In this document: piece after piece, positions 1 to 14,061 of the stretch | Position numbering within the stretch: position 1 is the first letter of the stretch | Layout of the letters: every line of letters begins with the position of its first letter | Source: Macrobrachium rosenbergii | Taxonomy: Eukaryota; Arthropoda; Malacostraca; Decapoda; Palaemonidae | NCBI RefSeq assembly: GCF_040412425.1 | Contig: NC_089744.1 | Location: 25,525,001-25,589,000 of the forward strand | Direction: 5' to 3' | DNA length: 64,000 nucleotides | Position numbers and translations under genes: made by a program | Notes under the pieces: generated by a model | What the model was told of the DNA's origin: nothing | Seen by the model: the letters and a program-made list of their open reading frames with translations, nothing else | Databases searched by the model: none

Positions 1-349
1 TTCTGAGCTGTATTTCTCTTTCTAAACATTTCTACCACTAACTTCCGAAAATTTACGGAAAGGCTAGTTTCTGGTTTTCAAGTCTCGTGAACTTTTGTTG
101 CTTATTACGTGGCATATATAAAATAATCATATCTGTTTAAGAATAACTTTACTGACTGAAGAAATGGGATATCAAATTTTACATCAGCTGAAAACAAAAT
201 CTGATTCGTTTTGATGTTTTCACCTGACCTGAGTAAATTGGCATTAAAATAACGGCAAACAGGGAAAACAAATCTTGTTCGCTTTAGCATCAGCGTTTTC
301 AAGTGAAACAAAATATCTTGACGTATAAAACTGAAGATTTGACAGAGCT

Positions 350-429
<80 letters not shown>
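350..429. repeat. (GA)n microsatellite
   Basis: About 40 uninterrupted GA units. The flanks are AT-rich with no gene. Confidence 0.98.
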
Positions 430-433
<4 letters not shown>

Positions 434-922
434 TTCATTAGCATTACCAGCAAAAACAAATATTATATCTTGAAAGCAAAAGTGAGGGGAAATAACTGGG
501 TCATGAGATATTAGCTCTCAGAAATGATTAAACTTCAATAATTAGGTTTAAAAATTACTAATTAATAATTAAAATAAAGAAAAATGGAACCAGCTGTTAT
601 GCATCACATAAAAGCAAAGCCTTTTCAACTTCAATCAGAATTTCTGTAACTGCTCAAGTGGACAACAAAAAGAAAAAATGACGGTAAGTTATTCATCTTT
701 ATACAGGTTTATATAGGCCTACAATTCAGATGTATCTAACTGTATCAGTTTACAAAATTTTGGAAAGTCGCCTATGCATATTTAGGCAGAGGGTATATAT
801 CTTCAAATATTTAAATGGGAGAACTTTATGAAGAAACACCGTGGCCCATTTGCATTTCAAAATCAAGACAATGTTTCTATCACAAATGAACAACATAAGA
901 AGATATTACATAACACAGACAC

Positions 923-923
<1 letters not shown>

Positions 924-987
<64 letters not shown>
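924..987. repeat. (AT)n microsatellite
   Basis: Nearly pure AT with one G interruption near 978. Confidence 0.98.
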
Positions 988-988
<1 letters not shown>

Positions 989-1353
989 AGTAAAACGTGT
1001 GTGGGACGCACATTTGAAACCCCTGAAAATGAAGTCTCAAGCCAGATAAGATCTTTCTCAACCCAAGGGAAGGCTTGTAGCAGCTAACTCTAATCGTTCA
1101 AATAATAATAAATTCAGAGCCCAAAACGAGGAACTAACATACATTACCATTATACAAAAAGAAAAAGATGACATACGAGACCAAAATGAAATCTGCAAAT
1201 CCCACAATGCTGGAGAACTCCGTTAAAATTATGCATTATCCCATCACAAACCTTCCACTTCACCCACTTAATCCGGTTAAGAGATTACCAGGTTACAAAA
1301 CCGAAAAAAGGCTGTAATTACACGGGATACCGGACGAAAGGTTACTGACCCAG

Positions 1354-1356
<3 letters not shown>

Positions 1357-1420
<64 letters not shown>
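1357..1420. repeat. (GA)n microsatellite
   Basis: About 32 GA units, uninterrupted. Confidence 0.98.
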
Positions 1421-1424
<4 letters not shown>

Positions 1425-1889
1425 CGCGAATAAGGATTAATCAATGGTTATAACTAGTTTTCGATAGCACACGTCCACGAAAGTTAGACCGAATCAATTC
1501 CTTATAGAGCGCTGTATCATACAATATAAAACGACTTTCAAATGAACTTCTTTAATTTACATCTTTATTTAAATTTACATTTAAATAAATGTAAATTATG
1601 CATAAAATTACTATGTAACTGAAATAGGCTAAATGAGAACAAGTTAATATTTTCTAGTCCATACCGATATTAATATCAATATTGAAAGTCATATTGATAG
1701 CGATGATACTGACTCTATTGTTTTTGTACCTCACGGAAAGGAAGAAGAACAATGGCCAAGTATATAAATCAAAATCGCAGCAAAAAATAAAAAGGCAATA
1801 TATCACCTTCTTTCAGAGGGCCACCCAATCATTCTATGGAAAAATCAAGATTCATTCTATCTACAAGAAGAATTCCGCTTACGTTTGAG

Positions 1890-1890
1890 A

Positions 1891-1935
<45 letters not shown>

Positions 1936-2014
1936 CAGGGAATCTGTGGGGTTAGAGGTTAGTACCAGAACAAGAGAGAGAGAGGGGGGGGAGTCTGTGA
2001 GGTTAGAGGTTAGC

Positions 2015-2072
<58 letters not shown>

Positions 2073-2208
2073 TCTGTGGGGTTAGAGGTTAGCACCAGAA
2101 CAATAGAGAGAGGGGAGAGAGAGAGGGGGGAATCTGTGGGGTTAGGGGTTAGCACCGGAACAATAGAGAGGGGGGGAGACTGTGGAGTTAGGGGCTAGCA
2201 CCAGAACA

Positions 2209-2289
<81 letters not shown>

Positions 2290-2435
2290 TCTGTGGGGTT
2301 AGAGGTTAGCACCAGAACAATAGAGAGGGGGAGAGAGAGGGGGGGGCGGAGTCTGTGGGGTTAGGGGCTACCGCCAGAACAATAGAGAGAGAGAGAGGGG
2401 GGGGAGTCTGTGGGGTTAGAAGTTAGTACCAGAAC

Positions 2436-2471
<36 letters not shown>

Positions 2472-2500
2472 AGGGAGTCTCTGGGGTCAGAGGTTAGCAC

Positions 2501-2553
<53 letters not shown>

Positions 2554-2586
2554 GGGAGTCTATGGCGCTAGAGGTTAGCACCAGAG

Positions 2587-2654
<68 letters not shown>

Positions 2655-2784
2655 GGAATTAGAGGTTGGCACCAGAGCAAGAGAGAGAGAGAGAGAGAGA
2701 GAGTCTGTGGGGTTTGAGATTAGCACCAGAGCAAAAGAGAGAGAGAGAGAGTGAGTCTGTGAGGTTAGAGATTAGCACCAGAGC

Positions 2785-2878
<94 letters not shown>

Positions 2879-2977
2879 GGGAGTCTGTGGGGTCAGAGGT
2901 TAGTGCGGTGCGTCCGTGGAGAGAGAGAGAGAGGTTAGCACCAGAAAGATCGCGAGAGGGACAAAATTGGATGTCCC

Positions 2978-3029
<52 letters not shown>
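1890..3029. repeat. Compound GA microsatellite/minisatellite array (1.1 kb)
   Basis: Long (GA)n tracts of variable length alternate about 14 times with a short unit built on GAGTCTGTGGGGTTAGAGGT followed by TAGCACCAGAACAA. The variable part is the GA tract, and the unit itself carries only scattered substitutions. Frames across it give only poly(Arg-Glu) or poly(Ser-Leu). Confidence 0.95.
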
Positions 3030-3030
<1 letters not shown>

Positions 3031-3204
3031 TGGACGTCCAGGGTGATTGCTTCCCGACGCCTAAAATCCTCCAAGGAGGGCAATGATATCGCTGGCCTTT
3101 GGGAAATAACATGTCAACGTGTGCGGACACGAGGGAGAAGAAGTGATGAATGAGAAGAGGCAAGGAGAGGAGAGGAGGATGTGAAGAATGAGTGGGATGA
3201 TGAC

Positions 3205-3206
<2 letters not shown>

Positions 3207-3263
<57 letters not shown>
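3207..3263. repeat. (GA)n microsatellite
   Basis: About 28 GA units, 180 bp after the compound GA array. Confidence 0.98.
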
Positions 3264-3268
<5 letters not shown>

Positions 3269-3402
3269 TTACAGTGAAAGACGTGTTATATAAATGGCAT
3301 TCCTTAAATTTATTTTCAATTGTCTTTAATATCATGCAATTATGGCGCTAGTGTCTAACACTTTAGATAAACGTAAATGTAAATAAAAACAAAAAACACA
3401 AA

Positions 3403-3800
3403 ACTGGTACTGAAAATAATCAGCTAAATATGGAATCACTAAAATAATTGGTATTAAAAATAATTAGCTAAATACAAAACTATTAAAACAATTCTTTTTT
3501 AAAATAATTAGCTAAATATAAAAACGCAAAAAATTTTGGTATTGAAAATAAGCTAAATATCAAAATATTAATAAGCTAAATATTAAAATACTAAAAAAAT
3601 TTGAATTATAATTAGCTAAATATCAAATCACTAAAAAATTGGTATTGAAAATAATCAGCTATATATAACACTAAAATATTCGTATTGAAAATAATCAGAT
3701 AAATATATAAATACTAAAAAATTGGTATTGAAAACAATCACCTAAATTTGATAACACTAAAAAAATGGTATTGAAAATAACCAACTAAATATAATAAATC
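3403..3800. repeat. Degenerate AT-rich minisatellite, about 45-bp unit
   Basis: About nine diverged copies of a unit with TTGGTATTGAAAATAAT, then AGCTAAATAT, then CACTAAAAAA. Divergence between copies is high, so the array is old. Confidence 0.85.
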
Positions 3801-4474
3801 ATAACTGTTGGACTGCACAGGAAGTTTAACGTACAATAAATACCAAAAAATAATTATCACTGGACACCGATTGTTACGGAAATTTATTTGTACGGACAAT
3901 ATTCTTGGTGACATTTTTATTTTTTTTTTTTTTAGTCGAAAATTAAGCGTTTATCGTCCGTTCAATCCTGTACCTAGGATACTCGAACGTATACCACGGT
4001 TTGAATGACAAATGAAAACCCAATTCAACATATGAAATTAAAGAAAAATGTACTGCAGTTATTAACATCACAATTTGTACATAAAGATCCGTTTGAGCAA
4101 TTCATCTCCAACGAAAGTATGGCAAAAGCAGAACTTGTCTCAGCACTCGAATACAAAATCAAGACGCAAGAAAATCTGACGATGTTAATGTTCCAACCTT
4201 CAAAACCTTTAGTTAACTTTAAGGACTAAGTAATGTTGCCATTAGCCCAATGGAAATGGAAATCTGTGCCTCACAGGAGTATAAATACAGCTGGAAGACT
4301 CGGATGCGTCGAGATGATTTAAAATACGTTATCGAGTAAGCATCCAAGTCATGCATATGCACATCGTATGAATAGTTATTCGTATACATACATTTAATGA
4401 GCGCGCGAGCAAACACACAGACACAACAAATAAATAAATAAATAAAAACCTTTACATATGCATGCATATATATT

Positions 4475-4477
<3 letters not shown>

Positions 4478-4558
<81 letters not shown>
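4478..4558. repeat. (AT)n microsatellite
   Basis: About 40 AT units. Confidence 0.98.
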
Positions 4559-4559
<1 letters not shown>

Positions 4560-5399
4560 TGTATATATAGACATAATCAAACGCTTTCACAAATGTACAC
4601 TCCAACGTATATTACAGGCCAATGAAAAGATTGTACAGCAGCAGCGTCGTAAGTTACCGCACAGTTCCCTCATAAATTCTCGTGGGCGTGTCTTCCTGTA
4701 GGAAACCAATTAATCGCCGACAAACTTAGGGCAACAGTGAATTCAGAATCCTTGAATGCAACAACAAGGATAAAAGTAAATAACCAGGAACCACAAGTCT
4801 TTCGAATTACCGCTTCAAGTGATGCAGAGCAATGTGTGTACTATGGGTGAGTTTAGAAACAAGAAATTGAGATATAATCATGTTATTAGGTATAAAAATT
4901 GCGTTAAAAATGACAAAAACACAAAAAACTGACATCTAAATCAGAGCCAGGAGCTAAAATGAACGAAACAATGAAAACATAAAATACACATACCACCAAC
5001 AAGGTTAACCAAATAAACTTTGCTTTAAATATTACCTAAAAGAATAAAGGAATATGACGGGGTTAAATTTGGAAAAATCACAACAAAATGTTGCAAATAT
5101 AATGATGCTAGAGTAACACAACTTTAAAAAACGTAAAGGCGCAACAGACCATAGAAGACTATTTCGAAACGAGATGGGAAGGTCAAGAACTTTTGAAGGT
5201 TCAAACAATCCTTCACAGGCAAAATACATCTAATCGAACCAGTTTAGGATAAACAGGAAGATGACAAGGCACAGAGATGTGTGATATGGCATTGTAAAGC
5301 GATGGGCGAAAAGGAAAAAAGTAAGGGAAACTTTACTTATATTTTAAGGGTCCAAATAAAACAATTAAACAATTAAAATATATTAAAACAGACAAAACC

Positions 5400-5500
<101 letters not shown>

Positions 5501-5505
5501 ACATG

Positions 5506-5902
5506 TGTTACAGGAAATATGGGAAATCCAAGGATTTCACGAAATCCCTAGGGAATTTGGGAAATTAGCAACTCGCTTAGGAACATTTGATCCCCGACGG
5601 CTAGCACTAAACACGGCGAAACAGTAATTCATCTACACTGTTTAGCCGCGTTTAGTACTAGCCCTTGGGGGGTAAAATGTAGTTCGCCGTGTTTAGCACT
5701 AACCCCTGGGGGATCAAATGTCCCTAAGTACATTTGACCGCCCAGGGGCTAGTACCAAACACGACGAAACAGTGTAGATGAATCAATGCTTAGCCGTGTT
5801 TATTACTAGCCCTCGGGGATCAATGTTCCTAAGCGAATTCCTCATTTCACAGAGTCCCTTGGGATTTCGTGAAATCCCTGATCTCACATATTCCCTGTAA
5901 CA
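5506..5902 (+). mobile_element. Foldback/MITE-like element, copy 1 (397 bp)
   Basis: The ends are TGTTACAG...CTGTAACA. Both flanking arms read GGGATTTCACGAAATCCC-like and AGGAACATTTGATCCCC-like sequence in opposite orientation, so most of the element can pair with itself. Inside, short blocks around CTAGTACTAAACACGGCGAAAC alternate in both orientations several times. This copy contains extra internal palindromic units compared with copy 2 at 50.6 kb. No coding capacity is seen. Its left flank is a long (AT)n tract. The superfamily is not clear, because the insertion site is AT repeat and hides any duplication. Confidence 0.85.
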
Positions 5903-6568
5903 TATATAAAAATACCAAACTCCCCAACTTCCCACAGTCTTAATCTGTCTGTCTTTTGGAGAGGTGAAGGACAAAAAAGAATCCCTTGAGGAGCGAAAGT
6001 GTCTTTCGAAGCAGAAACAGCAGGCAGCAATTGCATCCAGTGATTTATACCACTGAACTTGAACAGCCAGCAAGTCGATGGGGGTCACGTAGTGCGGAAA
6101 TAAATTGCTTGGAAGCGAAACAAATTTATAACAGGGTCGAGTCAGGAGGCCGTGAGACCCCACCTTCCCCAAAAAGAGTTCGGAAGAATAGAGAGCGCCA
6201 TAATTCTTCTATAATAAGCGCCGGTGTCTCTATATCACAACAGATTATATGTTCATAGATTGAGAGGGACTGTTGTTTTTTCGTATGAAAGGAGATATGT
6301 AATATGTAATGTTCGTGAAATAAAGACTGTCGTACCGCTTGGAACTCTCGTGTTGCGGTTCCAGGAAAAGAAATAGTAAGACGAACTCTACGAATAAACC
6401 CAGACCTCTGAGGAAGCATTAGGCAACGGACTTCGAATCTCGTTTACTTTGAAAAAGAGGACCCAGAAACCAGTTTAGAAGCATATTAATTATTAATAAT
6501 GGAAAAAGTCTTTTCTATTCCATATAACAACCTAACATGGAGACTCATACAGTTTTCCTTTAAAACTG

Positions 6569-6572
<4 letters not shown>
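5903..6572. other. Moderately GC-rich unique stretch, no recognised gene
   Basis: Short frames on both strands (5783-6172 minus, 5986-6258 plus, 6126-6419 minus) overlap and match nothing I know. An AATAAA at 6319-6324 is followed by a GT-rich stretch (GTGTTGCGG), as in a 3' end or the R-U5 part of an LTR, but no partner LTR or primer-binding site is visible. Confidence 0.3.

Positions 6573-6643
<71 letters not shown>
6573..6643. repeat. (AT)n microsatellite
   Basis: About 35 AT units, then ACAT repeats. Confidence 0.98.
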
Positions 6644-6647
<4 letters not shown>

Positions 6648-7340
6648 CATGTATATATAAATAATATATATTTTATTTTTTTGGGGGGTGTTAAAAGGCA
6701 GGGGTAAAGACATTAATGACAACAATACAGGGTTTAGTCCACTTTACATGTATGACATTACAAGCAAATGTTCGTAGTCTTTAAGCTACGTCTTCCTCTC
6801 ATATATAAATACGCAGTTTCAAATACGCAACCACGTATACAGAATTATGAATATGTACGTATGCATGTATGTATGTATGTATATATATATATGTGCGTGT
6901 GTTTATCATTTAATGTTTAGGATATCCACAACTATATATTTTGCAATATACGGACAATACATGCACACACAATCTGAGCAAGAGCACGTAAAAATTATTC
7001 CGAAGAAAAATCACCTTTAGAGATCTCTCGCGAAGCATACACAGACACGCTCGCAGACGTGAATACACGCCCTGTGCCCACAAACACACATGTAAAAAAT
7101 TTTATCGTAAGGATTGGCAAGAGTTCCAGGCAACACGTTCAGAACAGGAAATTAACAGGAACTTCCACTGGCAACGCACATGCCTTCTCAGCATCCTTAC
7201 TGGAGGGCATGTTGTCATCTCGCCTTAACTAATCTAATATCGAAGAATGATCCGACGACGTGTTGCCACAGGAGAGGTCATCTCTTTCCATAGAATATCA
7301 TCTGACTTCGAAGGGAGGGGTGGCGAGTGTGAGCAAATGT

Positions 7341-7818
7341 GGTATAGTGTAAAAAGGTTCGAAAAAGTAAAGCCATTATAACGTGTAAAAAGGTACAAGA
7401 TTATGAATGAAAAGTAATGCTATTACAACGTGTAAAAATGTACAAGATAATGAAGGGAAAATAACGCCATTATAACGCATGTCAAAAGGTACATGAACAG
7501 GAAGGTAAGGTAATGCCATTATATAGTATGTCAAAATGTACGTAAGGTAATGCCATTATATAGTATGTCAAAATGTACGTAAGGTAATGCCATTATATAG
7601 TATGTCAAAATGTACGTAAGGTAATGCCATTATATAGTATGTCAAAATGTACGTAAGGTAATGCCATTCTATAGTATGTCAAAATGTACAAGACCATGAA
7701 GGCAAAGTAACACCATTATAACCGCTAGAAAGGTACAAGACCATGAAAGTACATTTATGCCATTATAACGTATGTCAAAAGGTGCATGAACATGAAGGTA
7801 AAGTATAGCCATATAGAC
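7341..7818. repeat. Minisatellite with a nested 37-bp array
   Basis: Outer units of about 48 bp (GGTACAAGATAATGAAGG, then GTAATGCCATTATAACG, then TATGTCAAAA) flank five nearly perfect 37-bp units at 7507-7543, 7544-7580, 7581-7617, 7618-7654 and 7655-7691. The 37-bp unit looks like a shortened outer unit that amplified recently. Confidence 0.93.
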
Positions 7819-8159
7819 CCCTGAGTGGTCATTTCGACCTCCCATATAATAAAAGACACTAAGTACAAAAACCTGATCTACAAACCACAGTTCCTGCTCG
7901 TAAAGATTCTTGTAATTTTGAGTCATAGTTTTAAACACGTTACACGCATTCACTATTTACACACCCTACTCTTTTTTCTCTTGGGGACACTTGCTTCAAC
8001 AAGTGTCACTAGGGAGAAGTTGCCAGACCCACAAATGCTTAAGGATTTCCAAATTGTTCCTTGCAATTCGTAGAGATCATCTATCGAAGCACTGGCCACA
8101 CCTAACATTGCTTCAATTTCCCTGATCGTGCGACCAGTGGGGTACCAAACGTGTTGCTG

Positions 8160-8269
<110 letters not shown>

Positions 8270-8839
8270 TGGAGGGGGTAGATGAATAACAAATGCCATT
8301 TCCATTAATGCCTCGATAAACACAGTCTATTCGAACATGAAACACAAACTGCGAGAACAAAGTAAATGGAAAATAAAATGTCCTCTTGTAATAAAGCACA
8401 GCGCCTGCGGGTATCAGACTAGAAAATGAATGAGGTCAATGAAATCTGAATAAAAAAATTAATTGGTCAATCACTTACTGGCAATTAACTAAGAATCTTA
8501 ACAAAGACAATCAGCATAAAAATATGCTTTTAACCTTAAAAATGATAAATCAGTTATGCAACTGAGTTATAAATAAAAATTCTAAAACAGTATAAAATGC
8601 AGTTTGTTAAAAGAAGCATACGGAATATTATAGATTACTAGAAAATACCAAGGTTGCGATTAATAACTACAGCTCTTATTATGATAATTATAAGCAATTA
8701 TATTACTAGTACTAATTTAGATAATAATCATAAGATTCAAACTGATATCTTTTCGCATTCGGAATTAACTAAATTAGATATTCCAAATATACAGGACAGT
8801 TTTGGCTAAGTAACTGCTTAAAATCTACATAATGTAAAT

Positions 8840-9565
8840 TACTTGTGAATAGTGGTGAATTAAGTATGGAATGTTCATGTTTGTGGATGATAACAGTGCT
8901 GATTGTGGATAGTGAAGAGGAACGGTGGAAACTAGTAAACGATGGGAAAGTATTTGCAAGACAAGAAAGTTGAGAGTGAATGTGAGAATGATTAAGGATA
9001 TGAGGGTAAATGAAAACCAGGAAGATGTAGCAATGATCGTTAACATGGATAATGGAATGAGGGAACAGGTGTGTCTTATAAGAGTTAAAGCATGAAAGGC
9101 AGCTAGCTGTGTGCAAAAGACTGGAAGAATTGTCTATGGAGCCAAAGTAGGATTGGATGAAGGATCAACTGTGGTAATTCCCTTTCATGTGAATGATGTG
9201 TGGATGTTGAGCAAGACTAAAAGTAACAGGAATGAAAATTTTGAGATGAGTAGTTTGCATTGTACAAGCATCGTAAGAAAAGCTGATAAGCTGAGAATGG
9301 ATGCGATGAAGTGGTAAAAGGGTTAGTGAAGGGATGCATCAGAATATTTTGAGATGGTTCGGTCATGTGGTAAATATGGATGACAAAAATGTATATAATT
9401 CAAATGTACTGGAGGAACGAGGAGAGGAAGACCTCAACAGGGTTTAACAGATAAAAGGAAAAGAGTCACTGGAAAGGGCCTTGAGGTTCAGTAAGAGAGG
9501 AAATGTGTTCAAGAAACGGATGAGTTGCACATTACATGGATGAGGGTTCGACGTGCTGTTGATGA
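8840..9565 (+). mobile_element. Non-LTR retrotransposon family B, decayed RT C-terminal fragment
   Basis: The RT catalytic region is visible as FVDD (TTTGTGGATGAT near 8880), then after a one-base shift VLIVDSEEE, then KLRVNV (near 8966) and NENQEDVAMIVNMDNGM (9010-9060). After more breaks come EMSSLHCTSIVRKADKLRMD (9245-9300), the characteristic LRWFGHVVNMDD (near 9350-9385), RGRGRPQQG (near 9420) and a tail like CVQETDEL. This order is the RT palm followed by the C-terminal region of non-LTR elements. The element is clearly dead. The minus-strand frames at 8769-9116 are antisense shadows. Confidence 0.82.
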
Positions 9566-9736
9566 GCCTTCACTTCATAAACGACGAAGCAGGTAAAAGT
9601 ATGCACGTGGCACTGACTTCTGCGTTATTTCCTCTGAAGCCACTCCGTGTCAGCGGAAATAGCTTAATGTAATAAATCTATAATATATATAAATCTTTCT
9701 CTATCTATCGATTTAAACACACACATATGCATATAT

Positions 9737-10063
<327 letters not shown>

Positions 10064-10357
10064 ATGAACTGAATTCCTTGACTAACTCCTGTGATTAAAC
10101 GGCCGCTCTTTAATGAATGCTACCAAGAGCCAGGTTAAGCTGCATACTTTGGCTGCTGCTGCCTTTCCAACAGAAATCATTTTAATGAGGCAACAACTCT
10201 GCCAGCTGATATATAACGACTTTACCTGCTCTGAGCAGAGCAACAAATCAATTTCTTTTAACGACACGTAAGGTGGAAGCACATAAAGACGTTGCAAAAA
10301 TGCAGCCAAAATATCACACAAGCTGGTAAAGGGGGACTGTGAATTTGTCAAGGTTGA

Positions 10358-10362
<5 letters not shown>

Positions 10363-10435
<73 letters not shown>
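10363..10435. repeat. (AT)n(GT)n microsatellite
   Basis: AT to 10423, then GT to 10435. Confidence 0.98.
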
Positions 10436-13400
10436 TTATGTATATTGTATATGTGTATATACATATATATATGTATATTTTATATATATAAATATTTATA
10501 AAAATCACTCTTCAAAATGGTGCCTAATATGAAACTCATTTTGAAAACGGTCCCAGTAAATTATAATCCGATTCTTTACAATTTCTTGAAAATTATGAAG
10601 AATTCTTAAGAAAGTCCTCGTGGCAGCAATTGAAGAAAATGGAATAACTGTTTTAGGTTATTCCTTTAGTTTTATCGAAGCAAAATGGTATTTTCCACAA
10701 TTTCATAAACTTTTTTTTACAGGATTCGGTATTACCTGCCAATAAAAAAATGAAATAAAGACCCTATATGAGAACTAAAGTACTATGTTTCTTTCCATTT
10801 TTCATATTTTATAAATATTAGCCCATCTCGAAATGTTTACTATAAACATTATTTGTACTGCACTCCATTTGGCCTTGATTTTACTCTGGTACCAACCTAA
10901 GATAGGTTCCACATTTACAATAAAAAAAAAAACATTCCAGCAAATGTTCTTAAGTACACATGACAAGTAAAGTTAAGATCCTGCATGAATATCTGAAAAA
11001 AAAATTGGAATGTAGGGATATTTCATTCTTAACTCCTGCAAAAAATTACCTTGAATTTTCTAAACATATTGCATATCAATGCCAATTTGCAAGCAAATTA
11101 CCATGGCGATAATGCCTTTGTATTTCTAGCGTTGCCTTAATTTTACATTCATCTTTCGAAATCTGCTCTGAAACGCGTTCCTAACATCCATGCGAGCTAT
11201 TAATCTTCTGTTATGGGGTCGGAGTATCGAGGTAGGAGCAACGTTGCTGCGATAACGAAAGTTAAAACTGTATATGTAACCATATATTGTCTAACGGAAT
11301 GACACTTCCATTTATAAAGAGCATCTATTGATGATGTCTGTTTTTTAAGAAAAAGCTGAAATACAATATTAATACTAATTTCTCTATGTAATCAGGTATG
11401 TTCACTATAGGCGACGATATTATAAATGGAATCTGCAACTGAACTACTGTGAGGTAGTTCTCCCCCAAAATTTGTACAAATTGTGTGAGTGATTTTTTAA
11501 GAGGGTAAAATCCCCTAAACTTTGCACAATTTGTGTGTTTTTCTGTAGGTTGCTAAGCATTTTTTTCTGAAAAACATAAATTAAAAAATGGCATGCCAAT
11601 CGCAAAAAGGTAGAATGAGCGCAGACTGCAATAAACAAGGACTCATGGCACCATTCTTGCTCTCTAGCGTTGCTGTTGTACCTTGGCTTTTGCCATTAAT
11701 TTTTCACTGATTATTACTTTTTCACTGATTATTACTAAGATTTTATGATGATTTTCATTTTATAAGAAAAGGCCTAGCCAACCTTCTGTTACAAAGGTTA
11801 CTCTTTTAGGGCAATTTCCTATTAAAAAATTTAATGGTATGAATATTTGGATTAAATACAAAATAGTAAAATATTCATGTTCCGGTCATTCATTTTATCC
11901 TCATGGGAAATGCACTGGCTCATCTCGTACCGTGTATCCACTTCTCAATCTAAACTCTTCTGATACATCTGCTGACAACCATTTGACATGATTCGTACTA
12001 AGCTTTCATTAAGCAAGGAACTTGATACCGGTCAAACATGTTCGACAAAACGGAGCTGGCACAGTACAACCATCTGAGAATCGTTAGTTCGTGAATGGCT
12101 GTTACAGCAAATCTGCTTGCGAATAGTAAAAATGACTCTAAAAATGACTCATTTCTCGACGAATTCCTCACAGGAAAAGGACGGAAAATTGAAAACACAG
12201 TAAGAATCAAGGATGGCTCCGTAAAAAGGAATAAAAGAAGAACGGTAGAAAATGTAAGGTAACTTGACTTCTCTCCTTTGGGTACGACACACCTCCCGTG
12301 AACTGAGATTCAGCGAACGTGAAAGGGGATAAGAGTTCTACGTTTTAGTGGTTAAAAAAAAATGGTTTCGGGTAAACACGCACTGCAAAAAAAAAAAAAA
12401 AAAAAAAAAAACTCATGGTACAGAAGTTTGAATTTAAGTACAAAAAAGACAACATAAATAAATCTGGGAACTCTGAATTACCAGCCTCAAATTTTCCTTG
12501 GAAACATAAGAAGACAAAAGAATTCTAATGATTAACACACTAATGAATAGTACCCCAAATACAATGAATTACGATGAAATCGCTAGGCATGTGAAATATA
12601 TTATAGTATCTCATTCCCAAATTAGGCTGTTCTGAAAGAACAAAATGAAATATGCCGATTTTATTTTTATTACTGATACCCTTCATCCCTCCTGCTAACC
12701 TCTCGGTACATTTAGTTATGGGACTCCTGACCTTATCAAGTTTGCAAATAACCAAGTGAAAGACAACTGAAATTTGGTGGGGTAATAAATACTATGCAAG
12801 AACGAAGAATATAAAATACCAACTGTCTTCCTTGTGGTATGAAGTGGTTCATGATAAGGTTGCGACTAAAATCAGAATCTTTACAAGTAAGTGAAAACAT
12901 CATCCCTTTTAACCGATGGTTAGAAAACGTATTGTAAATGCTGAAGCTATGATGATTATAGTAATTAGTCTGGTGGTTGGAAGGAAACTGCGCTGACTTG
13001 TATTGGATCCTAATCTTGCTCTCTTCACTATTTTGGAGAGTCAACTGATTGAAAGGCTATGGACTGCTCGCTCGTAAAAATACAGCGCCCTCCAAATAAA
13101 AATCTTCCTACAGTTTCTAAATTCATGATAAGTTCATGTTTACTTTCTAACTGTTAAGAAAGTTGGGCCAAAGAAATTTCACAGCCATCCTTTCAGTTTT
13201 CTCACTAAAAAGGATTTGAGAAGGAATATGATGTCGATATTTTATAAGCTTGGTTCTCGTTTGTTTTCTTTCCTTACCTAAAAGAAAAAACACATTCCAT
13301 TGAAAGCAAGACTACAGACCTTGAAACATTACACATGCTTTTATAATAAACATCTTGCTTATCCAGAAACATAATAGATTAAGAGTTCCACGAAGAGATT

Positions 13401-13673
13401 ACATGTCGCTAATGAGATTTAATTTCTGAAGTTTGAATCAGAGTCTTAGGTAATTGGAATTCAGTTGGGAACTTCGTCTGATACAATTTCTGTTTGATGT
13501 TGAGTTATGTCAAGTTTGATTCGACAATTAAGGTTGCAAGACTTACGAAATAAAGTTTGTCAATGAAAATCCTAGGTTGAGGTTGGTCTGCCTCGACCAC
13601 CCACTTTGCGTCGAGTGTCTTCCTTTCAATCTCAACGTAAGTTGAAGCGTGTATATACATCCATATATGTACA

Positions 13674-13675
<2 letters not shown>
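10436..13675. other. AT-rich sequence with no recognised gene
   Basis: Only short frames of about 64-102 codons are open (11444-11638, 11998-12210, 12540-12755 and 12736-13044, all minus). None has recognisable motifs. The only other structure is the 25-A run at 12387. Confidence 0.6.
12387..12411. repeat. Poly(A) run of 25
   Basis: No retrotransposed gene sequence is visible upstream, so I do not call it a processed pseudogene tail. Confidence 0.9.
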
Positions 13676-13765
<90 letters not shown>

Positions 13766-13821
13766 ATTTAAATAAAAAATCATACAGGCAGACACACACA
13801 TATATAATGTATATATATATA

Positions 13822-13880
<59 letters not shown>

Positions 13881-13931
13881 CTAAAAGGACCTCATTCAAA
13901 CTGGATTGTATCTAACGGAGTTTTTATTCAG

Positions 13932-13976
<45 letters not shown>

Positions 13977-13988
13977 AAAGTGATAATA

Positions 13989-14053
<65 letters not shown>
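13676..14053. repeat. Cluster of four AT-rich microsatellites
   Basis: (AT)n at 13676-13743 with (GT)n to 13765, (AT)n at 13808-13878, 13935-13973 and 13992-14053, separated by short unique spacers. Confidence 0.97.

Positions 14054-14061
<8 letters not shown>

Noticed and set aside
7507..7691. CRISPR-like regular 37-bp repeats
   Set aside because: Units are directly adjacent without spacers, and the DNA is eukaryotic, so it is a minisatellite.
12387..12411. Poly(A) tail of a processed pseudogene
   Set aside because: No coding or mRNA-like sequence is seen upstream and no flanking duplication was found.
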